Positions 1 to 8,485 of a DNA stretch of 64,000 nucleotides are shown one piece after another. The notes under the pieces are model-generated. The model saw only the letters and a program-made list of their open reading frames with translations, searched no databases and was not told where the DNA came from. Each line of letters begins with the position of its first letter. The first letter of the stretch is position 1. Source of the DNA: Pseudomonas uvaldensis (GTDB taxonomy: Bacteria > Pseudomonadota > Gammaproteobacteria > Pseudomonadales > Pseudomonadaceae); NCBI RefSeq assembly GCF_021271205.1, contig NZ_JAIWKS010000006.1:372001-436000 (forward strand), given 5' to 3'. Both the position numbers and the translations under genes were made by a program.

Positions 1-8
1 GATACATG

Positions 9-36
9 ACAAAGCCCGCGTTGAAGCGGGCTTTGT
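9..36 (+). terminator. Rho-independent terminator of an upstream gene
   Basis: An 11-bp GC-rich inverted repeat (ACAAAGCCCGC / GCGGGCTTTGT, six-base loop) is followed by a T-rich stretch. The gene it ends lies left of the window. Confidence 0.8.
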
Positions 37-75
37 TGTTTCTGGGTGGTGGATTTCTGATGTCTGTGCCGGCTC

Positions 76-169
76 TTCGCGAGCAAGCCCGCTCCCACAG
101 AGATCTCCAGTGGACGCGGATTCTGTAACCCCCTTGGATCCCTTGTGGGAGCGAGCCTGCTCGCGATTG
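76..169. repeat. Inverted REP pair
   Basis: Two copies of the Pseudomonas REP core face each other: TCGCGAGCAAGCCCGCTCCCAC at 78-98 and its near-complement at 145-165. This sits between two terminators, in non-coding DNA. Confidence 0.8.
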
Positions 170-184
170 GGAGGCCGCAGACAA

Positions 185-222
185 CAAAAAAGCCCGCAGG
201 CAATCACTCATCTGCGGGCTTC
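185..222 (-). terminator. Terminator of the ahpA-like gene
   Basis: The ten-base stem AAGCCCGCAG/CTGCGGGCTT is followed, on the minus strand, by a run of T. It lies about 20 bases after the stop codon of the minus-strand gene at 241. Confidence 0.8.
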
Positions 223-240
223 GTCGTACCAGCTACTGGA

Positions 241-1746
241 TCAGGCCTGGCGCTCGTGCATCCGCGCCAGTTGCCGCTCCAGCAAGGACGGATAGGGTTC
301 CATCAGCCGTTCCACGCAGCAGGCGCCTTCAGGGCTGGCGATAGGACGGATACGGGTGCGCTGGCGGATCAGGGCGTCGTCGTTGATCTTGCGCTCCACC
401 AGCAGCAGGTTGCGGCTGTGCTGTGACAAGGCCAGGGCATCCTGGGCTGTTTCGGTCAGCAACAGATCAATCTGGCTCAGGCCGAACAGCCCCTCGCCCA
501 AAGTCAGGCCCAATTGCAGTTGCAGGGTGATACCACTGTCGGCCACTTCGATCTGCAACTGATGACCCAGCGCCCGCAGCAGTTCTCCGCAGCAGATGGC
601 GTTGGTCAGATAGTCGTCGCCGCTGTCTTCGGTGTGGAACAGCATCAGGGTGCTGCCATCGTTCAGGGTGTGCAACTCACCCTGGTAAAGCGAGGCGGCC
701 TGGTCGAGGCAATCGCGATAGCGTTCGAGCAGTTCTTTCAGGCGCGCCTGGGGCAGGCGGCGCAACTGGTCCTGGGCGCCCAATTGCACGGCCAGTACGG
801 CGCTGTGCTGTGGCTGGTTCGAGGCCACGGCCCGGGCGGCCGGTCGCGGTTCCCCGGCAATCGATTCGTCCCGCAAATCGGCGAAGGCGTCGTCCTCGTC
901 GTCCTCAACCGTGCGCACCACGTGGCGTGGGGCAGCCTTGGCCGCAGGCATTGGCGGGCTTTCGTCGAAGCCGGGATCGCGCAGGTTGCGTACTTCGAAA
1001 CCGGGCTCGTCATCGTCGAGGTCGATCTCTTCAGGCTCCGGTACGGGCTCGGGCTCCGGTGCGAAGCTGGCGTGCAGCTGTCGGGCGAGGTCGCCGATTT
1101 CGTCCTGGCGTTGGGTGGCCGGCGTATGTTCGTCGATGTCCCGCAGCCAGAGGCGCAATTGCAATAACGGCGTGGAAAGGTGCCGTCCCAGGCGCAGGCT
1201 CAAGGCCAAGGCCAGGGCCAACAGTATCGCGCTGAGAATGCCCATGCTTTGGAGACTGATGGTCATTGGTTGCTGGAACTGGTCCATGTCCAGGCTGATG
1301 CGCAGTTGCCCGGCGGTCACGTCCTGGAAGGTGATCTTGCTCTGGTACATGCCACCGGACTCGCCCAGCAGGCCCGGCTTGGGACGCTGGCCGGCTTCGG
1401 CGAGGATGCGGTTGTCCACGCTGTAGATGGCGGCGTGGGCCACCAATTTGTTCTTGGTCAGGTTGTTGAGCAGCACATTGAGGCTGAGGATGTCATTGGA
1501 CACCAGCAACTCGGTAGCGGACGTGGCGGTCTGGGTGGTCAGGCTCTCACCCAGGGCGTCGGCCTGTTCGTGCATCGCCTGCTTGAACTGCAAGCCCATC
1601 ACGCAGGCATAGATGACCAGGGCCAGGGCGACCAGGATCACGTTATGGCTGGCGATGCGCAATGCGATCGGCACGCGACGGTGGCGCAGTGCACGGAAGA
1701 TCAGCAGGAAGAAATTGTCGGTCTTGACTGGCGTGGGCCGGTTCAC
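241..1746 (-). CDS. AhpA/YtjB-like inner-membrane protein with degenerate cyclase-like C-terminus
   Basis: A 501-residue protein is predicted from a GTG start at 1746. The open frame runs further upstream, but that would overlap serB and its promoter, and a TTGCCG/TATACT promoter ends just before this start. A membrane helix at about residues 31-54 is followed by a periplasmic segment, a second helix (near residues 185-210) and an acidic Pro/Glu/Asp linker. The C-terminal 200 residues show the pattern of a class III nucleotide cyclase fold (a TLNDGSTLMLFH strand-turn, then LQLGLTLGEG) without obvious metal-binding aspartates. The gene is divergent from serB. In gammaproteobacteria the serB neighbour of this type is named AhpA, YtjB or SMP; its function is not established. 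The cyclase resemblance is my inference. Confidence 0.75.
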   Translation of the reverse strand: MNRPTPVKTDNFFLLIFRALRHRRVPIALRIASHNVILVALALVIYACVMGLQFKQAMHEQADALGESLTTQTATSATELLVSNDILSLNVLLNNLTKNKLVAHAAIYSVDNRILAEAGQRPKPGLLGESGGMYQSKITFQDVTAGQLRISLDMDQFQQPMTISLQSMGILSAILLALALALSLRLGRHLSTPLLQLRLWLRDIDEHTPATQRQDEIGDLARQLHASFAPEPEPVPEPEEIDLDDDEPGFEVRNLRDPGFDESPPMPAAKAAPRHVVRTVEDDEDDAFADLRDESIAGEPRPAARAVASNQPQHSAVLAVQLGAQDQLRRLPQARLKELLERYRDCLDQAASLYQGELHTLNDGSTLMLFHTEDSGDDYLTNAICCGELLRALGHQLQIEVADSGITLQLQLGLTLGEGLFGLSQIDLLLTETAQDALALSQHSRNLLLVERKINDDALIRQRTRIRPIASPEGACCVERLMEPYPSLLERQLARMHERQA

Positions 1747-1780
1747 TGAGCTCGGCTCTTTGTCCGTGAAATTGACGCGC

Positions 1781-1808
1781 AGTATAGCGACAGGCCCATG
1801 ACCGGCAA
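1781..1808 (-). promoter_or_regulatory. Promoter of the ahpA-like gene
   Basis: Read on the minus strand, TTGCCG (1808-1803) is followed after 16 bases by TATACT (1786-1781). Transcription would start near 1774, consistent with the GTG start at 1746. Confidence 0.5.
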
Positions 1809-1843
1809 AGCACTGGCGGTGCCCGATGGTCACCGAAAGTGGG

Positions 1844-1849
1844 TAGAAT
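1844..1849 (+). promoter_or_regulatory. Probable -10 box for serB
   Basis: TAGAAT lies 31 bases before the TTG start of serB. No good -35 hexamer is visible. It argues against any start upstream of 1880. Confidence 0.4.
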
Positions 1850-1879
1850 GCGGTTTTTTTCCACCTGCGGGGGTGCGCC

Positions 1880-3094
1880 TTGCGCGAAATCGTCCTGATA
1901 AACATCACTGGCAGCGACCGTCCGGGTCTGACTGCGGCCATTACCGGCGTCCTGGCCCAAGGTGGTGTAAACATTCTCGACATCGGCCAGGCGGTGATTC
2001 ACGACACGCTATCTTTTGGCATCCTGGTTGAAATCCCGGACGCCGAACAGGGCAAGTCGGTGCTCAAGGACATCCTGTTCACCGCTTACAAACTCGACCA
2101 ACAGGTGCGTTTCACGCCGGTATCCGAAGCGGATTACCAGCATTGGGTCGCGGGCCAGGGCAAGCAGCGTCACATCGTCACCCTGCTGACTCGCAAGGTC
2201 ACCGCCGAGCAATTGCAACGTGTCAGTGCGATCACCGCCAAATATGGCCTGAACATCGACCACATCGACCGACTGTCCGGGCGGATGCCGCTGGACACCC
2301 CGGCCGACAGGGGCAAGGGGTGCATCGAGTTTTCCGTGCGCGGCGAGCCGGCCGATCCCCAGGCGCTGCGTGCCGAGTTCCTCAGCGTTGCTCAGGAGCT
2401 GAACGTCGATATCGCCTTCCAGGAAGATTCGCTGTTCCGTCGCAATCGCCGCCTGGCGGTGTTCGACATGGATTCGACCTTGATCGAGGCCGAGGTCATC
2501 GATGAACTGGCGAAAGCGGCCGGCGTGGGCGACAAGGTGTCGGCCATCACCGAGCGAGCCATGGCCGGTGAGCTGGATTTCCGTGCCAGCTTCAAGGAGC
2601 GCCTGGCGTTGCTGCAAGGTCTGGACGTCAGCGTGTTGGACTCCATCGGTGCGTCACTGCGCTTGACCGAAGGCGCCGAGACCCTGTTCGCCGAGCTCAA
2701 GCGCCTGGGCTACAAGACAGCGATTCTGTCCGGTGGCTTCACCTATTTCGCCAGGCAGTTGCAGGCCAAGCTTGGCATCGACTACGTGTTCGCCAACGAG
2801 CTTGAAGTGGTGGACGGCAAGGTGACCGGCGTGGCTGTGGAGCCGATCGTCGATGCCCAGCGCAAGGCGGACCTGCTGCGCGAACTGGCTGAGAAAGAAG
2901 GCCTGCGCCTTGAGCAGACCATCGCCGTGGGCGACGGTGCCAACGATTTGCCGATGCTGGCGATTGCGGGCCTGGGTGTGGCGTTCCGCGCCAAGCCGCT
3001 GGTCAAGCAGTCGGCCCGGCAGGCGATCTCGACCCTGGGGCTGGATGGGGTGTTGTATCTGCTGGGCTTCAGGGATCGCGACGGGCAGCTCTAA
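1880..3094 (+). CDS. serB: Phosphoserine phosphatase
   Basis: SerB hydrolyses O-phosphoserine to serine, the last step of serine synthesis, in the cytosol. The 404-residue product begins at a TTG codon preceded by a purine-rich GCGGGGGTG; the N-terminus MREIVLINITG fits the family. Two ACT-like regulatory segments occupy roughly residues 1-170. The HAD phosphatase domain follows, with motif I FDMDST (nucleophile Asp196, second Asp198), motif II around ILSGGF, and motif III GDGANDLPML near the C-terminus. It is monocistronic, divergent from the ahpA-like gene and convergent with the PilZ-like gene. Confidence 0.95.
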   Translation: MREIVLINITGSDRPGLTAAITGVLAQGGVNILDIGQAVIHDTLSFGILVEIPDAEQGKSVLKDILFTAYKLDQQVRFTPVSEADYQHWVAGQGKQRHIVTLLTRKVTAEQLQRVSAITAKYGLNIDHIDRLSGRMPLDTPADRGKGCIEFSVRGEPADPQALRAEFLSVAQELNVDIAFQEDSLFRRNRRLAVFDMDSTLIEAEVIDELAKAAGVGDKVSAITERAMAGELDFRASFKERLALLQGLDVSVLDSIGASLRLTEGAETLFAELKRLGYKTAILSGGFTYFARQLQAKLGIDYVFANELEVVDGKVTGVAVEPIVDAQRKADLLRELAEKEGLRLEQTIAVGDGANDLPMLAIAGLGVAFRAKPLVKQSARQAISTLGLDGVLYLLGFRDRDGQL

Positions 3095-3108
3095 CCGCCC
3101 TGCGCATT

Positions 3109-3144
3109 CCCGTGGGCGAGGGAACAAACTCCCTCGCCACGGGG
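3109..3144. repeat. Palindrome between convergent genes (REP-like, probable terminator)
   Basis: CCCGTGGGCGAGGGA faces TCCCTCGCCACGGG across a short loop. It belongs to the GGCGAGGGAGC class of REP palindromes seen elsewhere in the window and fills the gap between the 3' ends of serB and the PilZ-like gene, so it may terminate both. Confidence 0.65.
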
Positions 3145-3157
3145 TATGTGTTCAAGC

Positions 3158-4915
3158 CTAAAGCGATTTCCACAACGAATCGAAATCCCCCTCGGAGTCA
3201 CCCTTCCCGGTGGGCTCCGAATCCTCCTGGTGATAGGCGAACTGGTTGAAGCTATGGGTGCTGGTTACCCGGCGGTCCAGTCCGGCCCGGTGTTCCTGGC
3301 CATTGGTATTGATCACCACCTTTTGCCCTTCCTGGAAGGGCAGGCGTGGGGCGATCATGGTGGGTGGCAGGTCGATGGCGCTGATCTCCGGCAGCAGCAG
3401 GCCCCGTAAATAATGACCTTGCTCATCCGGCTCCCGAACCAGCTGCAAGCCGCAAGGCTGGGCATAGGGTGCGACCAATTCGATGCCCATTTGCATGGCG
3501 CCGTTGCGCACCTGGCGGATCCAGCGCACCACGGCAATGCTCCAGGCCTGATCGTTGGCGTCCCGGATGCCGACCATTTCCCCGGCTTGCAATTGTTCCG
3601 GTACTTCCTTCGGCCAACCGAGGCAGTAACCCCCGGGGCTATGGTTGATGATCGGCAGCTCGTAGGTTGGGAAATGGTGCCGGTGGTCCGAGCCGCTGCC
3701 ATCTTCGTCGGACGGGTTGGCCGGATACTCGATTTCTTCGTAGGGCAACAGGTCGCTGTCCCCGGCGGGCGCGGCGTCGAAGGCCTGTTTCCAGGTGTCG
3801 TTGGTCTTGCTTGTGGACGCTTCGAATCGGGCCTTGCGTGTGGTGGGGCTCTTTAGAATTTCGCTGAAAGAGCGTTCGCCGCCGAGGTAGTAATGCAGCG
3901 CGCTCATGCCCACGCACAATGTCAGCGTGCCATTGCCCTCGGTACGCTGGAAGCTGCGCTCGACGGCCTCGCCCCAGGCCGCCTGCAGGTGTTGCAAGGT
4001 ATCGGCACTCATTCCGCCAGGTACCGGCAAGGTGTGGTCGGCAGGTTGCTGCAGATGGAGGGCGATGGCGCGTACCAGCGGTTGAGGATCGAACCCCAGC
4101 AGGCCTGGCTGTTGCTCGGCCCTGAATTTGGAGCGGTAGCGAGGCCCGACATCGAGTTCCGGTGCGACGGCAAACAAACTGGAGGCCGAGTTGGCCGGGT
4201 CCAGCTTGATCGACTGGCTCCACGTTTCAAGCACTTCGGCCAATCGGGCTATCTGACCCTGGCGCAGCTGATTGCTGCGTGATGCGCCCAACAGCAGGGC
4301 AACAACATAACTTTGCTCCGGACTCAGTTGCTGGACCTGACTGGCCAGCTCGTCGCTGACGCCCTGATGCTGCAACCGATGCTGGCAGGCGATCCGGTAC
4401 AACTGGTGCAAGTCGAGCCATAACCCTTCAGGCACCGGGCTGTACAGCTCGGTGGCGCGCATCAGCGGGCCGTTAAGGGCATGTATCGCACGTTGCAGTG
4501 CGGTGCTCAGCAGGCGGGCGCGGTCCTTGGTGAATTTCGGTGCGATGCGCGCCACGATCTGTTTGTAGCCCATCGCCAGATGACTTTGCAGGGCCTGGCA
4601 CAGGTTGACGATTTTGCGCGAACGGTCGTCCAGCACGATAGCTTGCTGCAGGAAGTGCCGCTCCAGGTGCTTGCAGACGTAATACACCTCGGGGCGCAGC
4701 AATTCGAGCAACTGCAGGCGGTTTTCGCTGGGTGTGAGCATCAGGTTGAGTTCGCCGATGGCCTGGTATAGCAGGCGGGCCGTTTCGCCGATATTGGCCT
4801 TGGGCAGGTTGGCGATCCAGCGTTTGAGGTCGCGCGGTGTGGCATCGCAGAACGACAGGCGTGATTGCGTCGGGGTCAAGACGCGCAATAGCTGGAGAGG
4901 GCGGGTCTCATTCAT
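3158..4915 (-). CDS. Large cytosolic protein with C-terminal PilZ-like segment
   Basis: A 585-residue protein with no signal peptide or membrane helix. The N-terminal 230 residues are helical and Leu-rich. The C-terminal part contains an INHSPGGYC stretch at residues 423-431, matching the [D/N]xSxxG motif of PilZ domains, followed by GEMVGIRD and VVRWIRQ...GIELVAP strands typical of a PilZ barrel. A clear upstream RxxxR motif was not seen, so c-di-GMP binding is possible but unproven. In P. aeruginosa, as I recall it, the homologue (PA4958) sits next to fimX; fimX is absent here. ATG at 4915 is the only reasonable start. Confidence 0.6.
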   Translation of the reverse strand: MNETRPLQLLRVLTPTQSRLSFCDATPRDLKRWIANLPKANIGETARLLYQAIGELNLMLTPSENRLQLLELLRPEVYYVCKHLERHFLQQAIVLDDRSRKIVNLCQALQSHLAMGYKQIVARIAPKFTKDRARLLSTALQRAIHALNGPLMRATELYSPVPEGLWLDLHQLYRIACQHRLQHQGVSDELASQVQQLSPEQSYVVALLLGASRSNQLRQGQIARLAEVLETWSQSIKLDPANSASSLFAVAPELDVGPRYRSKFRAEQQPGLLGFDPQPLVRAIALHLQQPADHTLPVPGGMSADTLQHLQAAWGEAVERSFQRTEGNGTLTLCVGMSALHYYLGGERSFSEILKSPTTRKARFEASTSKTNDTWKQAFDAAPAGDSDLLPYEEIEYPANPSDEDGSGSDHRHHFPTYELPIINHSPGGYCLGWPKEVPEQLQAGEMVGIRDANDQAWSIAVVRWIRQVRNGAMQMGIELVAPYAQPCGLQLVREPDEQGHYLRGLLLPEISAIDLPPTMIAPRLPFQEGQKVVINTNGQEHRAGLDRRVTSTHSFNQFAYHQEDSEPTGKGDSEGDFDSLWKSL

Positions 4916-5005
4916 GCCGTGGACGGGCTCCGGCTGAAAACGAAAAGGATGCCTTCAACTCTAGCAGGTGTGGCCGAAAGAGGTGCTCGATCTGTACTGG
5001 ATAGA

Positions 5006-5038
5006 CCTGTGGGAGCGATCAGGCTCGCCCCCCACAGG
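5006..5038. repeat. REP-like palindrome
   Basis: CCTGTGGGAGCGA pairs imperfectly with TCGCCCCCCACAGG in the gap between the psd stop and the PilZ-like gene's start. Confidence 0.65.
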
Positions 5039-5050
5039 GTGGTCGGTGAC

Positions 5051-5911
5051 TCAGGCCTTGGGCAAAGCCAGGCCTTGGCCCATCCGCACCGGCGAACCGG
5101 CCACCAGCTCCTCGGCCCATTTCACCTGGCCCGGTCCGAACAGGACGATGGCAGTGGAACCCAGCTTGAAGCGGCCCAGTTCGGCACCTTTTTCCAGATG
5201 GATCGGCGCACGGGCGGCTTCGTCGTAGCGGAAGGTCTTGAGCTCGCGCTTGGGGGGCGTGACCAGACCGGCCCAGACGGTTTCGATGGACGCCACGATC
5301 ATCGCGCCCACCAGCACCACGGCCATGGGGCCGCGCTCGGTGTCGAAGATGCAGGCTACGCGTTCGTTACGGGCGAACAGTTCCGGAACGTTTTCGGCGG
5401 TGGTCTGGTTGACCGAAAAGATCCGCCCCGGAATGTAGACCATCTCCCGCAGCGTGCCGGCCAGCGGCATGTGCACGCGGTGATAATCCTTGGGTGACAG
5501 GTAGATAGTGGCGAAATCGCCGCCCATGAACGGCGCTGCATTGGCCGAGTCGCCGCCCAGCAGTTCCAGCACGCTGAAGCTGTGGCCCTTGGCCTGGAAC
5601 ACCCGACCGTGCTCGATCGGGCCGAGCTGGCTGACGGCGCCGTCGGCGGGGCTGAGGATCGCGCCAGGCGTTTCGTCCAGCGGGCGGGCGCCGTCCTTCA
5701 GGGCGCGGGTGAAGAAGGCGTTGAAATGCTCGTACGCAGTCAGGTCCTCCACCAGGGCTTGGGACATGTCCACTTGATAGCGCTTGGCGAACCACGCGGT
5801 GAATGCGTTCTTGAACCAGCGCACGCGGCATTCGGCGATGCAGCCGGCCAGCCGCGACAGCAGGTGGTGAGGCAGCAGGTACTGGGTGAGGATAAACAAG
5901 CGGTTTTTCAT
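5051..5911 (-). CDS. psd: Phosphatidylserine decarboxylase proenzyme
   Basis: Psd converts phosphatidylserine to phosphatidylethanolamine at the inner membrane. The 286-residue proenzyme carries the LGST self-cleavage motif with Ser252, which becomes the pyruvoyl group; the chain is cut between Gly251 and Ser252. Conserved SPADG and HRVHMP segments are also present. The ATG at 5911 was chosen over an in-frame start 26 codons upstream because an AAGGACG ribosome binding site precedes it and the protein then has the family's usual length. The rhdA stop is only 22 bases upstream, so the two are probably co-transcribed. Confidence 0.96.
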   Translation of the reverse strand: MKNRLFILTQYLLPHHLLSRLAGCIAECRVRWFKNAFTAWFAKRYQVDMSQALVEDLTAYEHFNAFFTRALKDGARPLDETPGAILSPADGAVSQLGPIEHGRVFQAKGHSFSVLELLGGDSANAAPFMGGDFATIYLSPKDYHRVHMPLAGTLREMVYIPGRIFSVNQTTAENVPELFARNERVACIFDTERGPMAVVLVGAMIVASIETVWAGLVTPPKRELKTFRYDEAARAPIHLEKGAELGRFKLGSTAIVLFGPGQVKWAEELVAGSPVRMGQGLALPKA

Positions 5912-5933
5912 TAATCGTCCTTTTTGGGAACCT

Positions 5934-6749
5934 TCAAAGCTCGATAGGGGTATCGGGGTGGTTGCCCCATTCGCCCCAGGAGCCGGCATAGCCTTTGACC
6001 CGTGGGTAGCCGAGCGCCTTGGCCACCAGATAGGTGAAGCCGGAGCGGTGGTGAGTCTGGCAATGGGTGATGATTTCTTTGTCCGGTGTGATACCCAGGC
6101 GCTCGAGGATCTGGGGCATGTCCCGGCGGATACGCAGGTTGCGTGCCGAGTCCATGCCAGCGGTCCATTCGAAATTGATCGCGCCCGGGATGTGTCCGCC
6201 TCTGGCCGCCACGACTTTTTCCCCGGTGTATTCCAGCGGGCCGCGTGCGTCCCAGATCGCCAGGTCGGCGGCGCCGAGACGGCTCTGCAAATATTCGCGG
6301 GTGGCGGTGGGCTCGTCGTGCAGCGTGAGCGCCACCGGGCCGCCAGCGCTGGCCGGTACTTCGGTGGTCACCGGCAGGCCTTCGTCCAGCCACGACAGCA
6401 GGCCGCCGTCGAGGTAGTGATAGTTCGAGTGGCCGATGACATCCAGCAGCCAGATAAAACGCCCGGCCCAGCCGCCGCCTTCGTCGTCATAGACCACGTA
6501 GACCGCATCCGGGTTGTGCCCGAGCTCGCCAAACAGCGTTTCGAGATCGGCCTTTGCCGGCAACAGGCCTGGCGCCGGGGGCTGGCCCAGTTGCGTACGC
6601 TTGGGATCGACAAAGCGCGCGCCGGGAATGTGGCCGGTGCTGTAGCGGGCGACGCTGGTCAGGTCCACCAGAATCAGTTCGCGGGCGTCGAGGCGCGCAA
6701 GCAGGTCGCTCGGTTCGATCACCAGCGGCAAGCCAGAGAAGTCAGGCAT
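5934..6749 (-). CDS. rhdA: Thiosulfate sulfurtransferase (rhodanese)
   Basis: RhdA moves sulfane sulfur from thiosulfate to cyanide or other thiophilic acceptors. The 271-residue protein has two rhodanese domains; the N-terminal one is inactive and the C-terminal one bears the loop HCQTHHRSG with catalytic Cys230, the same residue number and loop as Azotobacter vinelandii RhdA. ATG at 6749 follows an AGGAGA ribosome binding site; an in-frame start seven codons earlier has none. It lies between an HDOD gene and psd on the same strand. Confidence 0.93.
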   Translation of the reverse strand: MPDFSGLPLVIEPSDLLARLDARELILVDLTSVARYSTGHIPGARFVDPKRTQLGQPPAPGLLPAKADLETLFGELGHNPDAVYVVYDDEGGGWAGRFIWLLDVIGHSNYHYLDGGLLSWLDEGLPVTTEVPASAGGPVALTLHDEPTATREYLQSRLGAADLAIWDARGPLEYTGEKVVAARGGHIPGAINFEWTAGMDSARNLRIRRDMPQILERLGITPDKEIITHCQTHHRSGFTYLVAKALGYPRVKGYAGSWGEWGNHPDTPIEL

Positions 6750-6791
6750 GTGAGGTCTCCTGGAGCGCAAAGGGAAAGGATTGTACCAAGT

Positions 6792-8330
6792 TCAACGGCC
6801 GCGGTTGGTAAAGGTATGCAGGGCCCGCTCGATACATTGCACGGTTTTGCCGAAGGCCTGGACTGTCACGTCCGAAAACGGTCCGCCGCCCTGGTCCACG
6901 ACCACCAGCATGATGACCCGGCCATTGCAGGTCAGTGAGCGCAACAGCAGGTGCTCGCCCTTGAACAGGCCGCGCAGGACCGGCGGCAACAGTGCCGAAA
7001 ACTGGGCGTTGTTTTCAGGGTTCAGGCGAACCTGTGCCTGTTGTGCCAGCAGCCGCTGTAAGACCTTGCTCTGGCCGATGGGAAAACTCATGGACGTTGC
7101 CTCGCTGGGCAGGCCGGCGGTCTGGTGTACCCGCACATTGGTCTGGCTGCGGTCGGCCATCAGGATCATCACCCGGCGCATGCCGCACGCCGCCAGGGCG
7201 TCGCGGGCGGCGGTGGTCAGGTGCATGGCGTTGCTGAAGGGGCTCGGTTCCACCAGCAAGGCGGTGCATTGTTGGCGCCACCGGGCCAGGTCGACGGTGC
7301 TGGAGGGGGAAGTCGACGATCGTCCGGAGGGGATGCGGCGGCTGCCGGGGGGCCAGATCAGGGCCGCCGCCGGGTGCCAGAGGTCTGGCATGCTGTGCTG
7401 ACGGGCGCTGATGGCTGCTTGTTGGTGCAGTTGCTGCTGGATCTCCTCAACAGGAATTTGCAGGTACAAGCCTGTGAGGTATTGCCAGCGTGCGCTGTGG
7501 GCGTCGTCCCAGGCATGGTGCGCCGAAAGCGCCAGGCCATTAGCCAGCAGCACGGTGTTGGCCGGTTGATTGAGCCAGCGCCGCAGGGTCGGGTCATCGT
7601 CCAGGCGATTTTGCTGACGCAGTGGATGTTCGCTGTCCCGGGCGATGCGCAAGACTTTCACCAGCTCGTGACGTTCGTTGAGCAGCAACCGATAACCCTG
7701 TGCTACCCAGATCGGAAGGCGCCAGGCTTCTACCATCGCCAGGCAGATGTTCAACAGGCCGACGCCGAACAGCTCGCGCTCTACCTCGCTGGCCTGCTGG
7801 CCCTGATGGAGAACCCGCTGCTCCCATTCCCCCAGCAGGCGCGGATGCGTCAGCGCCATGGGCCAGAGTGGCGAGAGGAACAACAGGCTGCCCCAGTGAA
7901 TGTCCTGCCACAGCCGCGCCAGGCGACTGGCGAAAAAACCATTGGCTTGTTGGGTGGCGTGTTGGCTTATCAATTGCAGTTGGCGCAGCGCGACGGGAAT
8001 TTCTCTCTCAGGCAGCGAGGGCAGGCGTACCAGCAGCTCCTCGGTGCGCTTGAGGCCGAGACGGTTGATGGCCACTTCCAGATTTTCCGCGGGCTCGGCG
8101 AGGTTGCCATGGGTGTGATGGTTGGCTTCGCGGATGACGCTCAGGGCGAGGGCGGGGCTGTCCTGCATCAGCTCGGCGATATCGCGCAACGAGCGGTTGC
8201 TGTCGGCGACGGCCTTGCAGACCAGGTCGTGACTGGCCTGCGGCACCGGCAGATGGACGCCCGCGAGCAGCTTTACCCAGCCTTCGAGCGTGGTCGGTCG
8301 CGGAGTTGGAACTTTCGTTTCGTTAGCCAT
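6792..8330 (-). CDS. HDOD-domain signalling protein with GAF-like C-terminus
   Basis: A 512-residue soluble protein. Residues about 20-250 match an HDOD domain (LPVPQASHDLVCKAVADS, SPALALSVIREAN), a metal-less relative of HD phosphohydrolases found in bacterial signalling. The last 170 residues look like a GAF-type ligand-binding module (RRVMILMADRSQTNVRV ... VLQRLLAQQ ... VVVDQGGGPF). It starts the run HDOD-rhdA-psd and diverges from motA. The ligand and partner are not evident. Confidence 0.75.
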   Translation of the reverse strand: MANETKVPTPRPTTLEGWVKLLAGVHLPVPQASHDLVCKAVADSNRSLRDIAELMQDSPALALSVIREANHHTHGNLAEPAENLEVAINRLGLKRTEELLVRLPSLPEREIPVALRQLQLISQHATQQANGFFASRLARLWQDIHWGSLLFLSPLWPMALTHPRLLGEWEQRVLHQGQQASEVERELFGVGLLNICLAMVEAWRLPIWVAQGYRLLLNERHELVKVLRIARDSEHPLRQQNRLDDDPTLRRWLNQPANTVLLANGLALSAHHAWDDAHSARWQYLTGLYLQIPVEEIQQQLHQQAAISARQHSMPDLWHPAAALIWPPGSRRIPSGRSSTSPSSTVDLARWRQQCTALLVEPSPFSNAMHLTTAARDALAACGMRRVMILMADRSQTNVRVHQTAGLPSEATSMSFPIGQSKVLQRLLAQQAQVRLNPENNAQFSALLPPVLRGLFKGEHLLLRSLTCNGRVIMLVVVDQGGGPFSDVTVQAFGKTVQCIERALHTFTNRGR

Positions 8331-8368
8331 GGCTGGACGTGATCATCCCATGCTGCAACAGGGCAAAA

Positions 8369-8396
8369 TTGGCTTTTCGCCAGAACTGGCTATAGT
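8369..8396 (+). promoter_or_regulatory. Candidate motAB promoter
   Basis: TTGGCT and TATAGT are separated by 16 bases, upstream of motA in the divergent gap. The transcript would have a leader of about 83 bases containing a strong AAGGAGAAG that is too far from the motA ATG to serve it. Confidence 0.45.
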
Positions 8397-8485
8397 CTGG
8401 CGCAGTTTTGCCGATAAGGAGAAGAAGAGATTTTCCAGCTTCCGAATATGACCTTGAACCCGACTTAAATAAGTACTTTCTATCT

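Noticed and set aside
1747..1983. Upstream extension of the ahpA-like gene
   Set aside because: It would overlap serB and cover both divergent promoters; the extra residues are Arg/Pro-rich as in chance frames.
8388..8401. Sigma-54 promoter for motA (GG-N10-GC)
   Set aside because: The -12 element reads TGGC in place of TTGC and the -24 element TGGCTA is weak. A sigma-70 pair fits at least as well.
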